A stretch of 61,924 nt of DNA from Planctomycetota bacterium (GCA_024280855.1 JAJRPG010000105.1:1-61924), one strand, 5' to 3'; shown: positions 17,700 through 27,990, counted from the first letter of the stretch. Numbers and translations are program-made. Notes: generated from the letters alone by a model not told the origin.

Positions 17700-20600
17700 A
17701 TGGCTCGGGGTGTTTCATCATCAGGCAGGCGTCGTATTCGCTTGCGCTGGCTTATCGGATGTATCTTCGGTGTAGCTGTCGTACTTGTGGGTGCTTACGC
17801 GCTATACACCTACCAGTGGAATCATAACACGCAGCGACTACTAGCCAGCGCTGACGAGGCCGCTAACAAACAAGATTGGCGAAATGCCGTAAAGGATTAT
17901 CGTACATACCTATTCCGTGTCCCATCAGATCCGAATGTACTAGCTAGTTACGCTCGCTCTTTAATTGAATTAGCGAAAGAAGACCCCAGGGTCATCGGTG
18001 TTACGCTAAAGACATTAAAAAAACTTAATCGTCTCGCCCCGGATGATATTTTCGGCATCGCGGAATTAGCCAAGCTGTATATCGCGCTTCGGGAATATCG
18101 GCCAGCAGATCAACTCGCCCAGCAATGGGTCAGTGTAGCTGGCCATGATCCTGAGGCGCACGCTATCTTAGCTGCTGCCCGCCATGGCCTGGGCGAATTT
18201 GAACTCGCTGCAACTGGTCTCATAGATGCTATCGAACAGAGACCTGATGAAGCTACGTTGTATCCCCTGCTCGTTTCAACATACCTCTTTGATCTGGACG
18301 ATAAAGAATCCGCTCGCAACTGGTTGCAGCATGGCCTCAAAAATGTGCCTGATTCTCCCGAAATTCATCTAGCGGCTCACACTTTCTTTCTTCGCGAGAA
18401 AAACGCCGAGAAAGCTCAGCAGCATTTGGGCCAGGCATTAAATCTAGGGCCTCGAAACGTGCCGGTACTTCTATCTGCCGCTCATGTGGAGCTTGAACGA
18501 AACAACCCCGACGCGGCTAAATCGCTCCTGGACCGGGTTGAAAAAATTGAGCCATCTCATCGCAGGCGTCTGCAGCTACTCTCTACCTGGGCACGCACGA
18601 CGAAAAACGCAGATAGCCTCATCCTGGTAGCCGACGAGATGGTTCTGAAGGCCAATGAAGTAGACATTGAGCTAATCGCCCGCGCAGCCGAGCTTTATCT
18701 GGATGCTCGACAAACAATAAAAGCGGATAGCTGCATCGAAATTATTGCTCAAAAGCGTTCCCGCTCACCCGGTATTCAAATTTGGTTTCATGCGCTCAAG
18801 GGAACACGCGCGTTGCTGGAACAAAACCCGATTGAAGCATCCCAAGAGTTCGAGATGGTACTCAAGCTTTCACCCAACGATGAAAAAACGCTGGAGCTAG
18901 CCGCCCTCTCCTATCGCGATGCAAAAAATTTCGGCGCCGCAGCTACGATGTACCGTCGCTTGTTGCTGGTCAACGGTCGATCAGTATCGGCTAGGCTGGG
19001 GCTTGCTCAAATCGATTGGATTCAAGGCAATCGAAACAATATCCACGCCTGGCTAGACAACATCCGTCCATCGACTGATCGGCAACAACAATTATTCGAA
19101 CTGTTTACAGTCGCCGCAGAGCTAACCTCAACCCCATTTGCCACACTATCGCAGCAGCGCCAACAAGACATTCAAAATAGCCTCGTAGCAAGTGCCACCC
19201 GCATGACGTCGAACAGTATAGCCTCTTACATTCTAACAGATTGTTTTGCGCTAACTGATTTCGCACCTGCGTGCGGCGCATGGATTAACGAGCATCTTCA
19301 AGATCATGACGTCGCATTGACACTAGCCCTTCGATATGCCGTTTTTCTACAAGCAGGCCACGCTGAGCAGGCGATCGTACTTAGAAATAAAATTATCCGT
19401 GCGTACCCGAATTCTTCACGCGCTCACCTCATGCAGTTGCGCGCACTATTATCCGAAGATGATCCAGGGAAAATCCATCAATACACCGACGCGCTCGAGC
19501 TTGACTCAGACACTATGGGTGAGATTTGGCGAGGCCTAGCCTCTATGCAGCGAACGTTAGGTCAATCCGAAAACGCCTGTGAATCACTACGCCAGGCGAT
19601 TCATATTAACGCGAAAGATTCGATCGCATCTACATGGCTGGCAGAGCTAACGCCAGACCGCGAGGAGTCTATAAAGATAGCTGAAAACCTACGCCAACAA
19701 TTTGGCGAAGAGGATTTGCAATGGCGCGTCATTCGGGCAGCCGCTCTTCTTCAAGGTAACGGCCAGCCAGATCAAATTCGTGAAGCCATTCAACTATTGC
19801 AACACTGCAACAACAAGCGGCCTCGCTGGGTACAGTCTCGAATTTTGCTCGGCGACGCCTTCGCCCTACAAGGCAAACTGAATCAGTCAGTCGAAATTTA
19901 TCGTTCAGCTATTTCCGAACAACCGGAACTAGCTGGCGGACCAGTAGCTGCTCGTCTGGTGACGGCGTTAAACAGGTCAGGACGATTCATCGAGGCTGAT
20001 GCGGTACTAAATGATTTGGCTCGCAATAACCCCGACGAGCCAGCCGTGTTGCGACTTCGCACAGAATACTACTCACGCACGAATGACATCTCCTCAGCCA
20101 TCGAAACTGCTGAGCGATTATTAGCCAGCAGCGGCGATGACCCGGTGTGGGCGGCTACAACTTCGAGCTTACAGTGGCGCAGTGGCCACAACGAACGGGC
20201 AGAGGCCATCGCCAGAGATTATATACAACGGCATCCGCAAGCACCGGCGCTTTGGTGGTCATTAACAAGAGCGCTCGTGGCCCAAGAAAAAAATGAAGAG
20301 GCGATTACTTCTCTTGAGCAGGCCGCTAAAACGCATCAAAATGGCGAACTATACGTCCTTTTAGCTCAATTACACATTGGCTTGGATCATACTGCCAAGG
20401 CTGAGTCCTCCATCGCCAAGGCGATTGAGTTAGGCACAGATAACGCAGTCGTGCTAGCAAACTGCGCCCAATTTTGGGCAGTGAACGGCCGGCCTGACAA
20501 GCATCGGGCACTCATGGAGCGGGCACTTATTGCAGGAGGAGAAGACCCGAAGTCGTCGATAAGTCTCGCCAAACTGTTTATTGCGGGAGGCTCGCGTGAA

Positions 20601-21872
20601 GACCTTCGCAACTCAGCCAAAATCGTTCAGCATCGACTAGAAAAATCGCCCGAAGACGCGCAGGCATTAGCCCTCAAAGGGCAATTAGCTGGTCTAAGTC
20701 AGCCGCCAGATTACGATGCCGCGGAACGTTGGCTTCAAGACGCGGTAAATTCGGATCAACCAGTTCAGCAGGCACATCACATACTTGCGTCCGTACAAAT
20801 TCGTCAGGGAAAGTTCATCGAGGCTGACAAAACAGTTTCCGCAGGCCTAGCGATTGATCCCGACGATACGGACTTATTGCTCGCCTCGGCAGAATTAGCC
20901 GTGTATCGAGGGCAACATGCTCGCGCGATCGCTCCGCTTCGCCGAGTGCTGGAAAAAAAAGCAAACGATTACGCCGCGTTAGACCTGTTAGCTACCTCTT
21001 ATATGGCGCTAGGACAAAGAGACCAGGCGATTAGATTCATTAAACAAATAACGCCTAAGGACCGTGGCTCATTAGGCGCGATCATTTCATTGGCTCGGCT
21101 TTATGAATCAAAAGGGGAAGTGGAAAATTCTCGCAAGCTGTGGGATCAGATCGACCCAGCGACGACTGATTCCAGTGCCGCGTTCCAAGCACTACTCAGA
21201 TTCCACGCCCGACAAAACGACTGGACACGATTGCAGGAAATTTCCCAAGCGCGGCGTAGCGCCTATCCGCAGGATATAGCTTCACTAAAATTTGCGGCAC
21301 AGGTACTTGGCCTGCGCCAGGATAATGCCGAAGCGCGTGCTGTGGGCATGGATTGGCTGCGAGAAATTGTGCAATCTCATCCAGCCCATAGTGCAGATGC
21401 GATTTATCGACTTGGTTTGTGTTACTATGAATCTCAGCAATATGCCGACGCGGAGTCACAATTTCTACAAGCTATCGGCATGAATCCTGACTCGGCTGAT
21501 GTAGTCAACGCACTCGCTTGGCTATATTGCGAACATATGGATAATGCAGAAAAGGGTTCGCATTTGATTGATCGTTTCCTGGCTGCGGGCGGTTTACCCA
21601 ACGCACAAATGCTCGATACTCACGGTGTCATTTTGGCAAGATTAGGTCAAACCACCAAAGCAAAGTCCGTCATGAGGATGTGCATCCGCGTAGCTGGTCA
21701 GACCCCGACTTTGACAGCGGCGACTTACCATCTTGGTATGATACTCGATCAAGCTGGTGAGCATGAACTGGTGGATCGACAATACCGTGAAGCGCTCAAC
21801 CTAAATAACCGTCTAGGGGGGCTTACCGATCAGGAAAAAGATTCGATTGAAAAAGCGTTAGGCGACGAATAA
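17700..21872 (+). CDS. Very large TPR-repeat protein anchored by one N-terminal helix
   Basis: 1390 residues. A basic start is followed by a membrane helix at about 18-40 (CIFGVAVVLVGAYALYTY). The rest is tetratricopeptide-like helix pairs, for example repeats with DWRNAVKDYRTYLFRVPSDP and FIEADKTVSAGLAIDPDDTD. The domain should lie in the periplasm. Large TPR proteins next to exosortase and Wzc genes are a known feature of exosortase/EPS loci (PrsT-type) and are thought to scaffold export or secretion. GGAGG at 17683-17687 is the ribosome-binding site, 12 bases before the ATG. No enzymatic domain is visible. The final repeats (residues about 1220-1380) are the best conserved. Confidence 0.87.
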   Translation: MARGVSSSGRRRIRLRWLIGCIFGVAVVLVGAYALYTYQWNHNTQRLLASADEAANKQDWRNAVKDYRTYLFRVPSDPNVLASYARSLIELAKEDPRVIGVTLKTLKKLNRLAPDDIFGIAELAKLYIALREYRPADQLAQQWVSVAGHDPEAHAILAAARHGLGEFELAATGLIDAIEQRPDEATLYPLLVSTYLFDLDDKESARNWLQHGLKNVPDSPEIHLAAHTFFLREKNAEKAQQHLGQALNLGPRNVPVLLSAAHVELERNNPDAAKSLLDRVEKIEPSHRRRLQLLSTWARTTKNADSLILVADEMVLKANEVDIELIARAAELYLDARQTIKADSCIEIIAQKRSRSPGIQIWFHALKGTRALLEQNPIEASQEFEMVLKLSPNDEKTLELAALSYRDAKNFGAAATMYRRLLLVNGRSVSARLGLAQIDWIQGNRNNIHAWLDNIRPSTDRQQQLFELFTVAAELTSTPFATLSQQRQQDIQNSLVASATRMTSNSIASYILTDCFALTDFAPACGAWINEHLQDHDVALTLALRYAVFLQAGHAEQAIVLRNKIIRAYPNSSRAHLMQLRALLSEDDPGKIHQYTDALELDSDTMGEIWRGLASMQRTLGQSENACESLRQAIHINAKDSIASTWLAELTPDREESIKIAENLRQQFGEEDLQWRVIRAAALLQGNGQPDQIREAIQLLQHCNNKRPRWVQSRILLGDAFALQGKLNQSVEIYRSAISEQPELAGGPVAARLVTALNRSGRFIEADAVLNDLARNNPDEPAVLRLRTEYYSRTNDISSAIETAERLLASSGDDPVWAATTSSLQWRSGHNERAEAIARDYIQRHPQAPALWWSLTRALVAQEKNEEAITSLEQAAKTHQNGELYVLLAQLHIGLDHTAKAESSIAKAIELGTDNAVVLANCAQFWAVNGRPDKHRALMERALIAGGEDPKSSISLAKLFIAGGSREDLRNSAKIVQHRLEKSPEDAQALALKGQLAGLSQPPDYDAAERWLQDAVNSDQPVQQAHHILASVQIRQGKFIEADKTVSAGLAIDPDDTDLLLASAELAVYRGQHARAIAPLRRVLEKKANDYAALDLLATSYMALGQRDQAIRFIKQITPKDRGSLGAIISLARLYESKGEVENSRKLWDQIDPATTDSSAAFQALLRFHARQNDWTRLQEISQARRSAYPQDIASLKFAAQVLGLRQDNAEARAVGMDWLREIVQSHPAHSADAIYRLGLCYYESQQYADAESQFLQAIGMNPDSADVVNALAWLYCEHMDNAEKGSHLIDRFLAAGGLPNAQMLDTHGVILARLGQTTKAKSVMRMCIRVAGQTPTLTAATYHLGMILDQAGEHELVDRQYREALNLNNRLGGLTDQEKDSIEKALGDE

Positions 21873-21913
21873 AACCGATAACGGTAAGCAATTATGAAGG
21901 CTTCTTTCTTATC

Positions 21914-22902
21914 ATGACAAGTATTGAATCCAACAACGACAATGCCAAGCCAGCGGCATCTTTTGCCATAGGCGATCTTGTCTCGCTACTGCGTCCGCAT
22001 CAATGGGTGAAAAACATCATCATATTTGCCGGACCAGCAGCTAGCCTGAAGTTATCGTCACCGCAGTCGCTCTATCATGCGATGCTAGCCTTCGTGTCTT
22101 TCTGTTTAGCGGCTAGCTCGATTTACGCTATTAACGATGCCATCGACCGAAATGCCGATGCGTTACATCCGACCAAACGCTTTCGCCCCATTGCTCGAGG
22201 CGCGATTTCTCCCGCGACGGCCTATGCCCTCGCCGCCGTACTTATCTCCACGGCTTTGCTCATCGCTACCACGTTTCTAAACGGAACGGTCACAGCTATC
22301 TTAGGAACCTACTTCGTTCTGATGATGGCCTATTCTTTAGCGTTAAAAAACCAGGCCTTGTTAGACGTCATCATTCTGGCCACTGGCTTTGTGCTGCGTG
22401 CCTGGGCGGGTGCGGCTTCAGTAGATGTCGTTGCGTCGCAATGGCTAATCGGCTGTGTATTCACGCTCTGCCTCTTTTTTGGTTTTGGAAAAGGCAATGC
22501 GAACTCTCCATGCTAGGCGACGAAGAGACAGCCGCGAAGCACCGGCCGACGCTAATCCGTTACACACCGCGATTGCTTAGCCATCTTCTAACCACTTCCG
22601 CAGCCGTTGCGGTCATGACTTTCCTAATCTACACCATGGAACCCGGACGCGTCGCAACCCCGTTCCATAAAGAACATTTATTCTACACCTTGCCCATCGT
22701 GATCTACGGTATTTTCCGTTACACCATGTGCGCCGAATTGGGCAAGTTCGCCGGGCCTACGGAAATCCTGCTCAAAGATAAAATGATGATCGCCAGCATT
22801 GTACTTTGGCTATCCATCGCGATGTTTATCGCTTATCACGATCCTATCGTAACAGCCATGGGGCTGGAAAGACTAACCTGGGATCCGATTCCCCAGCCGT
22901 GA
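21914..22902 (+). pseudogene. UbiA-type polyprenyl-phosphate transferase, interrupted by a frameshift
   Basis: The first frame (21914-22516) gives a membrane protein with LRPHQWVKNI and the motif NDAIDRNADALHPTKRFRPIA, the Asp-rich site of the decaprenyl-phosphate phosphoribosyltransferase-like branch of UbiA. It then runs from FGFGK into a stop. The -1 frame continues the same family as KRQCELSMLGDEE and further helices to 22902. The break is at GGAAAAGG (22487-22494); one extra A would restore a single protein of about 330 residues. The cause could be a real deletion, a sequencing error or ribosomal slippage on the A-run. If functional, it would transfer a phospho-sugar to a polyprenyl phosphate and supply a lipid-linked donor for the GT-C enzymes nearby. 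Confidence 0.8.
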
Positions 22903-22965
22903 AACGGCACTATAGTTTTCAGCGCATACCTCAGGCCCGGTGGGATCCCGCCCATCGAGCAAACT

Positions 22966-24384
22966 CTAATCTTCTACAACATGAGACTTAAACGCTTCGC
23001 GATATGAGGCCCAGCTAGACAGATCGAATGTCCCGTCAGCAGACAGGCACTCGACAGCGGCATAAGCCATAGCTAGCGCATGGTGGGTATTGTCGTGGGC
23101 AAAAAGACCTTGCCTACCGAAAGTTAAGACATGATCCAGCGTACTCGACCAGTCATCGAGCGCTTGGAAATGTTTTTCGTAGCCAGTCAGATAGACCGGA
23201 TACGCATGGGGCAACCGACGCGTGACAACCTCGCGAACTCGACTTTTCACTGGCAAGCCAGATTGCGACAAGGCATCGCACATCATTTCACCTAGCTGCT
23301 CGTCCGTCGAATTCCACACCTCATCGCCAACCTGGCAGGGAATTTCTCCACAAAGCACAGTACAATCCGCAGGCTCTTTCCGAACGCTATAATTTTTCGG
23401 CTCCGATAGTCTGGTCAATTTAATATGGGCCTCAGGAAAATAATGCGCATCAAAAGGTGTGAACTGAGATTGCTCAAGAACCAGATAGGCCAGAACCATC
23501 GCCCGCGACGATAAGCCATCTGCCGCCTGTAAAACCGATTGATCTGGCGTCGGCGAAATAACCTTAGACAAAACCGCCAAAGGAATCGTCGACCAAACAT
23601 AATCAGCTTCGATTATTTCATCTTTCTCATCGACACGCACATGCACTTGATGCGGACTGCCCATTTCGATTTTCGTAACGGACGCCCCCAATCGCAACGC
23701 AGCCCCTTCATCCTTAGCCGCTTGGGCAATCGTATCACAGATTTGGCCAAAGCCTTTCCGCAAATAATAAAATCGCCCCGAACCAGGCGGCTTCAAACCC
23801 GGTACCGCTGAGAGAACTTTTTTCACCATCTTCCCTAGCGAACCCGCAGACACACGCCGACGCGCCTGAATCGCGGATAACACCTCAGGCTCTAAGCCCC
23901 AAATTTTTCTGGCATAGGGAAAGTAAAAGTCTTCACATATCGTGCGGCCCAAACCCGCGCGAAGCACCGTAGCGAATGTTTCTTCCTGCGTTTTTTGACT
24001 GCCGGAAAATATTTTCTTGACGGAGTCACAAGCCACGCCAAATCCAAACGACCAAGGCAGCCGCAACACCAGATCAACAGGCTTTAATGGAAAGTGAATC
24101 CATCGGCCACGCAATCGAATACGACCGTGACGAGGTCGATCAAGAAGGTCGTCGCCCAATAGCTTTCGCAAGTCGTCAAGAATATGCGCGTCGCAGGCGG
24201 GATGCAATCGATGGCTACCAAAATCTACCGGGATACCAGCTAATTCAAAACTACCTGTATTACCGCCAACCTGGCCAAGTTTTTCTAATACCACCACGTT
24301 GGCTTTGTCTTGAAGACACAACTGCCACGCCGCGCCAAGCCCAGCAGGTCCACCTCCAATAATTACAACCGTTGGCTTTTTCAT
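22966..24384 (-). CDS. FAD-dependent UGM/amine-oxidase-like oxidoreductase
   Basis: 472 residues. VVIIGGGPAGLGAAWQL near the N-terminus is the FAD-binding GxGxxG motif, followed by VVVLEK and GGNTGSFELAG, then HRLHP. This matches the protoporphyrinogen-oxidase/UDP-galactopyranose-mutase-like superfamily common in glycan clusters. It is related to, but clearly diverged from, the larger protein at 57010-58857. A nucleotide-sugar mutase or lipid oxidase role is possible; the substrate is unknown. It is the last gene of the long minus-strand run and converges on the UbiA-like gene, with only 63 bases between stops and a short GCCGT/ACGGC hairpin there. Confidence 0.8.
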   Translation of the reverse strand: MKKPTVVIIGGGPAGLGAAWQLCLQDKANVVVLEKLGQVGGNTGSFELAGIPVDFGSHRLHPACDAHILDDLRKLLGDDLLDRPRHGRIRLRGRWIHFPLKPVDLVLRLPWSFGFGVACDSVKKIFSGSQKTQEETFATVLRAGLGRTICEDFYFPYARKIWGLEPEVLSAIQARRRVSAGSLGKMVKKVLSAVPGLKPPGSGRFYYLRKGFGQICDTIAQAAKDEGAALRLGASVTKIEMGSPHQVHVRVDEKDEIIEADYVWSTIPLAVLSKVISPTPDQSVLQAADGLSSRAMVLAYLVLEQSQFTPFDAHYFPEAHIKLTRLSEPKNYSVRKEPADCTVLCGEIPCQVGDEVWNSTDEQLGEMMCDALSQSGLPVKSRVREVVTRRLPHAYPVYLTGYEKHFQALDDWSSTLDHVLTFGRQGLFAHDNTHHALAMAYAAVECLSADGTFDLSSWASYREAFKSHVVED

Positions 24385-24411
24385 AAATTACTCAATCGCA
24401 ACAAAATATAT

Positions 24412-25632
24412 TTAACGTTGGCTAATAGTCTCGATCATGCCCGATTGCACAATCGTATCAGCTACACTCACCGCCACTTGTCTGGCACCTTCTGGCGTAT
24501 AATGCACGTCATCCACAAAGTACTTCAAACTCTTTTCAACACCAGATTCCGCATCCGCAAGCCAAGTGTTTTTCTCATCCGCAATGCCCCGCGTGATGGC
24601 GTGAATTTCCTTCATCGCCCGCCGTAGTGACTGCCCCGTGGGATATTCCTGATGGAAATAATCGTGACGCACCAGGCTAAAGTACTTCCCAAACTTCAGA
24701 CGTCGCAACTCCTCAATAGGCATTTCATCTTTGAAAATCGATGGCTGCAATACCAGAACGACGTGCGGTGTATCTCGCTTTACCAGCTCAACCAGCGTAC
24801 TTAGATGTTCCTCATATGCAGGCAAGGACAAGTAACGAGTCAATGGATAATCCATTTCTTTCACGCGCTTCGCATAATACCAACGCTTAGCAGCCCGTGC
24901 GAAAAACCCTCGCAGCGCAACCATTTCATAAGGCTCAGGACGAGCGGCCCCCATAGCTGGGCCGTAATAATGCGACCACAATTCATCGTATTCGCCCATT
25001 CCAAAACGACCCGGCGTAAACGATCGACACACGTCATTAATCGCGTGCATAATGACCACGACATCAGGCTCCCACCGCCGACAATACGTCACATAATTGA
25101 TAAGCGAATGCTTCGTCGTGTAGTATTCCTTACCCGCATTAAGCACTTCGATGGTCGTATCTGGATAACGTTCGTCGAGAAATTTCTTCACGAAAGTTGG
25201 ATACTGGTCCTCATCCCGCGCCTTGCCCCATTGCGTAGTCGAACCGCCAAGAAATAATATCCGCACCGTACCCGCAGCCTTCTCTTTTAGCACGTCATCA
25301 AAACGAGGCGGCGGATTTTGTAAAAAAGGATCAAAGGGGTGTACCTGCGAATAGTAATAATGAACCGCACACACCGCGTACAACATCGCTAGCACGCCCG
25401 CGATAGGAACCAACATAAACATCATTCGCTTTACAAACACAAAGCGACGAGCCATCGCAGGTAATAATGGAATCACAAACGGAATAGCCATCAACGCCAG
25501 AAACAGGTAGTAGCCACGATTGAGTGGCGCGGGCACTACCGTCTCAGGCTGATACCAAATCCAGCCTGCATATACCGCAGCATAAGCTCCCACATACAGC
25601 AAATACATTAACCATGATAACGCAATTGGCAT
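24412..25632 (-). CDS. Membrane-anchored SGNH/GDSL hydrolase
   Basis: 406 residues: three hydrophobic helices within the first 95 residues, then a periplasmic SGNH domain. FLGGSTTQWG carries the nucleophile Ser131, HAIND is block III, and DDVHYTPEG carries Asp374 and His377. SGNH proteins in glycan loci act as O-acyltransferases or as acyl-esterases. It lies downstream of the FkbH-like and acyl-carrier genes, separated from the carrier gene by a strong hairpin. It is one of three SGNH proteins in this cluster served by a single MBOAT. Transfer versus removal of acyl groups cannot be told from the motifs. Confidence 0.82.
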   Translation of the reverse strand: MPIALSWLMYLLYVGAYAAVYAGWIWYQPETVVPAPLNRGYYLFLALMAIPFVIPLLPAMARRFVFVKRMMFMLVPIAGVLAMLYAVCAVHYYYSQVHPFDPFLQNPPPRFDDVLKEKAAGTVRILFLGGSTTQWGKARDEDQYPTFVKKFLDERYPDTTIEVLNAGKEYYTTKHSLINYVTYCRRWEPDVVVIMHAINDVCRSFTPGRFGMGEYDELWSHYYGPAMGAARPEPYEMVALRGFFARAAKRWYYAKRVKEMDYPLTRYLSLPAYEEHLSTLVELVKRDTPHVVLVLQPSIFKDEMPIEELRRLKFGKYFSLVRHDYFHQEYPTGQSLRRAMKEIHAITRGIADEKNTWLADAESGVEKSLKYFVDDVHYTPEGARQVAVSVADTIVQSGMIETISQR

Positions 25633-25684
25633 TAGCAGTTCCGAAAATTCAACACGCGGGAAAAGTCTTAAAATGGGGTGGCAT

Positions 25685-25738
25685 GGGTAACTCCAGGTTT
25701 CGATGCAAATCGGAACATGGACATACCCGTGAAGATTG
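25685..25738. repeat. GGGTAAGC-type hairpin repeat, copy C, long nested stem
   Basis: After GGGGTGGCAT, GGGTA (25685-25689) pairs with TACCC (25734-25738). Inside it TCCA pairs with TGGA, and GTTTCGAT (25697-25704) pairs with ATCGGAAC (25709-25716) around the loop GCAA. The nested pairing makes a stable structure of about 54 bases. It lies in the 177-base gap between the acyl carrier gene and the SGNH gene and may lower or terminate read-through. Outer arms match copies A and B. Confidence 0.68.
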
Positions 25739-25809
25739 TATGTAACCTACAGAAATTTTTCATCTTCAAAAAATTAAATGTGATTCACTTATTCAATACC
25801 GACGATAAC

Positions 25810-26052
25810 CTAATTCACCTTAGAAGCAATCAACTCAATCATAGCTCCCACATCAGCAAGCCCGGCTACTTCCCCCGTGTTAAACCGAACTTCAAACGTC
25901 TGCTCGAGCGCAACAAGCAACTGTATATGCGTCAACGAATCCCAATCCAAAACATCCTTGGCTGTGGTTTCTGAACGAACGACCAAATCAGGTTCATCAA
26001 AAACCTCGCGAAAGGTCTCAGTTAATTTTTCCCATATCGCTTCTTGATTCAT
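25810..26052 (-). CDS. Acyl carrier protein
   Basis: 80 acidic residues with the carrier signature DWDSLTHIQL; Ser39 is the 4'-phosphopantetheine attachment site. Length and helix pattern are those of stand-alone ACPs. Stand-alone ACPs next to FkbH-like proteins accept a glyceryl or related acyl group from the HAD-IIIC enzyme, as known for methoxymalonate and tetronate pathways. Here the adjacent MBOAT, shuttle-like microprotein and SGNH genes suggest that the carrier delivers its acyl group to the membrane, as DltC does for D-alanine. It follows the FkbH-like gene by 87 bases. Confidence 0.9.
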   Translation of the reverse strand: MNQEAIWEKLTETFREVFDEPDLVVRSETTAKDVLDWDSLTHIQLLVALEQTFEVRFNTGEVAGLADVGAMIELIASKVN

Positions 26053-26139
26053 AGTAACCCATCGTTGCTAAATATAGTACATCTCATCAAACTCTTATCG
26101 CGCACCGCCACACTAATCGACGTTCTAACTCCCAAGAGT

Positions 26140-27990
26140 TTAATAATCGTCCACTATCGCAATCGGTGCCGAAAATGGATCATAATTTTCGATAGCTAAT
26201 CCAAACTTCTTACCGCCGTCGTGCATGTCGCCAGCGTCCTGAAAACCTAGCGTAGGATAAAGATTTTTCACCAGCCCATTTTTAGGCGTAGGCAAATACA
26301 TTCCCTGAAGACTTACCGCCCCTCGAGACCGTGCCATATCCACCACATGATTCAGCAATAGCATCTCAACATTTCGTTTCAATACGCGGCAGCTCATGAG
26401 CCAAAGTTCAATCTCAATAACTTCGTCAACATGCTTACCAATCAGTACTGAGATCAATCCGTTATCGCCAAACCGGTCAGCCAACCGCACATATACCGTC
26501 ACATAACTATCGTCGTTCATAATGGCTTCAACTTGAGACCGAGTCAGTCGCAGCGTCGTCAAGTTGAATTGATTACTCTTATTGATAAGTTGCGTAATAC
26601 GCTCAATGTGTTTTTTTTCAAACGGACGAATCACAGCTCGTTGGTCTAAGGATTTCAAATAATCCTGATAGTCCCCTGCTGACTCTTGAAGTTGGCTGCG
26701 CTCAGCATTCTGTTGATACTGCTGCGTTCGTGCTTGATCTTCAGCGCTGATCGACATAACTTCAAAACAGCCTGCGTCATCTAAAATCCTGGGATAATCA
26801 GCAGGGTCATCGGATAGCTCAACGACCCGCACCTCCGGCCATCGCTGTCGAACGTGTTCGCGCTCCGCAGGATTGTCATCCACAAAAACCATCACGCTTA
26901 ATCCGATATTAAGTTGCGAAGCGATAGCTGCGATATTGTCGGGCTTAGGCTCCCAATTAGCGACAAAGGCAACGAAATCATCTCGCTTGAGAACCATATC
27001 CGACAATTCTTGAAAGGGTGCTAACGCATTCGCCTCTTCATTTTTACTACACACCGCAAGCATGACGCCCCGCTGTTTGAGTTTTAGTACATATTCCTGA
27101 AAAGCCTTGAACGCTTCACCGACGGCATCCCCTTCGCCGATACGAATCCCCTCAACCCCATCATCACCAACGACTCCGCCCCAAAGCGTGTTATCCAAAT
27201 CCAATACCAAACACTTGGCCGAACATCCAAACAACGCACCAACCATGCGCGCCAGATTGCGAACGTAGGGTATCAGACAATCAAACGACACCGGCTGTTT
27301 AGCATGAAACCAATATCGCGGATCAAACCAGTTACGCACACCATACTGATTAGCCAATTGCGCAACATCGTTGATATGCACATACGCAGGCGATTTTTCA
27401 CCCAAACGAAGATTCACGCGTGCCAAAAACTGGCTCGACTCCCAAGGCGTCTTCGCAGCGAGATTCCCCATAGGTCGTGTTGGCATGGCATGGAAGTTGT
27501 CAAGGATAATTTCGCAAGATGTTTGTTTATGAAGTCGCGCACAAAGGTTAAGCCAATAATCAGCCACCTCATCAACCGTGTGATTCACAGCATTTACATC
27601 GTCCCCCGACTTAGGCCAGCGTGGAATATTCGCCGCAGTCACCATCAACAACGCCACATCCGGCTTAAACGCTATCGTCTCACTCGTAGGGTCCAAAATT
27701 TCCTGAACAAACGTGTTGTATTCGCTGCATTGAAGAACAACATCCAATCCCTGCGACTCAATGAGTAACCGCAAAGGATCTTCCAACAGCTCTGTTGACG
27801 CCCCACCAAGAACCGCTATCCGCACCACGCGGCGCGAACCAGGCCGTTGACCAACATCACCCAACTTTTTTCTTAAGCGACACAAGCTTGTCAGTGACGG
27901 GTAATCTGACACCGTATCAGCCAGCGCCATGAGACGCGACCACGCGGATACATAATCTTTAGCCTTGATAGATGCTTTTAATTGTTGCAT
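26140..27990 (-). CDS. FkbH-like HAD-IIIC protein with SGNH-like and GNAT-like parts
   Basis: 616 residues in the usual FkbH layout. An N-terminal SGNH-like region begins around IAVLGGASTELL. A HAD domain carries CLVLDLDNTLWGGVVGDDG (Asp residues near 257-259), NWEPKPDN and VFVDDNPAEREHV. A GNAT-like C-terminal domain (about 450-600) contains NKSNQFNLTTLR. FkbH enzymes take D-1,3-bisphosphoglycerate and load a glyceryl group on a carrier protein. The gene lies directly upstream of the ACP gene and downstream of SDR, MaoC, SGNH and MBOAT genes, so it is the likely loader of the acylation cassette. Whether the group is glyceryl or another short hydroxyacyl is inference. Confidence 0.9.
   Translation of the reverse strand: MQQLKASIKAKDYVSAWSRLMALADTVSDYPSLTSLCRLRKKLGDVGQRPGSRRVVRIAVLGGASTELLEDPLRLLIESQGLDVVLQCSEYNTFVQEILDPTSETIAFKPDVALLMVTAANIPRWPKSGDDVNAVNHTVDEVADYWLNLCARLHKQTSCEIILDNFHAMPTRPMGNLAAKTPWESSQFLARVNLRLGEKSPAYVHINDVAQLANQYGVRNWFDPRYWFHAKQPVSFDCLIPYVRNLARMVGALFGCSAKCLVLDLDNTLWGGVVGDDGVEGIRIGEGDAVGEAFKAFQEYVLKLKQRGVMLAVCSKNEEANALAPFQELSDMVLKRDDFVAFVANWEPKPDNIAAIASQLNIGLSVMVFVDDNPAEREHVRQRWPEVRVVELSDDPADYPRILDDAGCFEVMSISAEDQARTQQYQQNAERSQLQESAGDYQDYLKSLDQRAVIRPFEKKHIERITQLINKSNQFNLTTLRLTRSQVEAIMNDDSYVTVYVRLADRFGDNGLISVLIGKHVDEVIEIELWLMSCRVLKRNVEMLLLNHVVDMARSRGAVSLQGMYLPTPKNGLVKNLYPTLGFQDAGDMHDGGKKFGLAIENYDPFSAPIAIVDDY

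Noticed and set aside
22896-22908. GCCGT-GAA-ACGGC hairpin at the end of the UbiA-like gene as an intrinsic terminator
   Set aside because: The stem is 5 bp, overlaps the stop codon and is followed by only a weak T-run; it may help but cannot be called a terminator with confidence.
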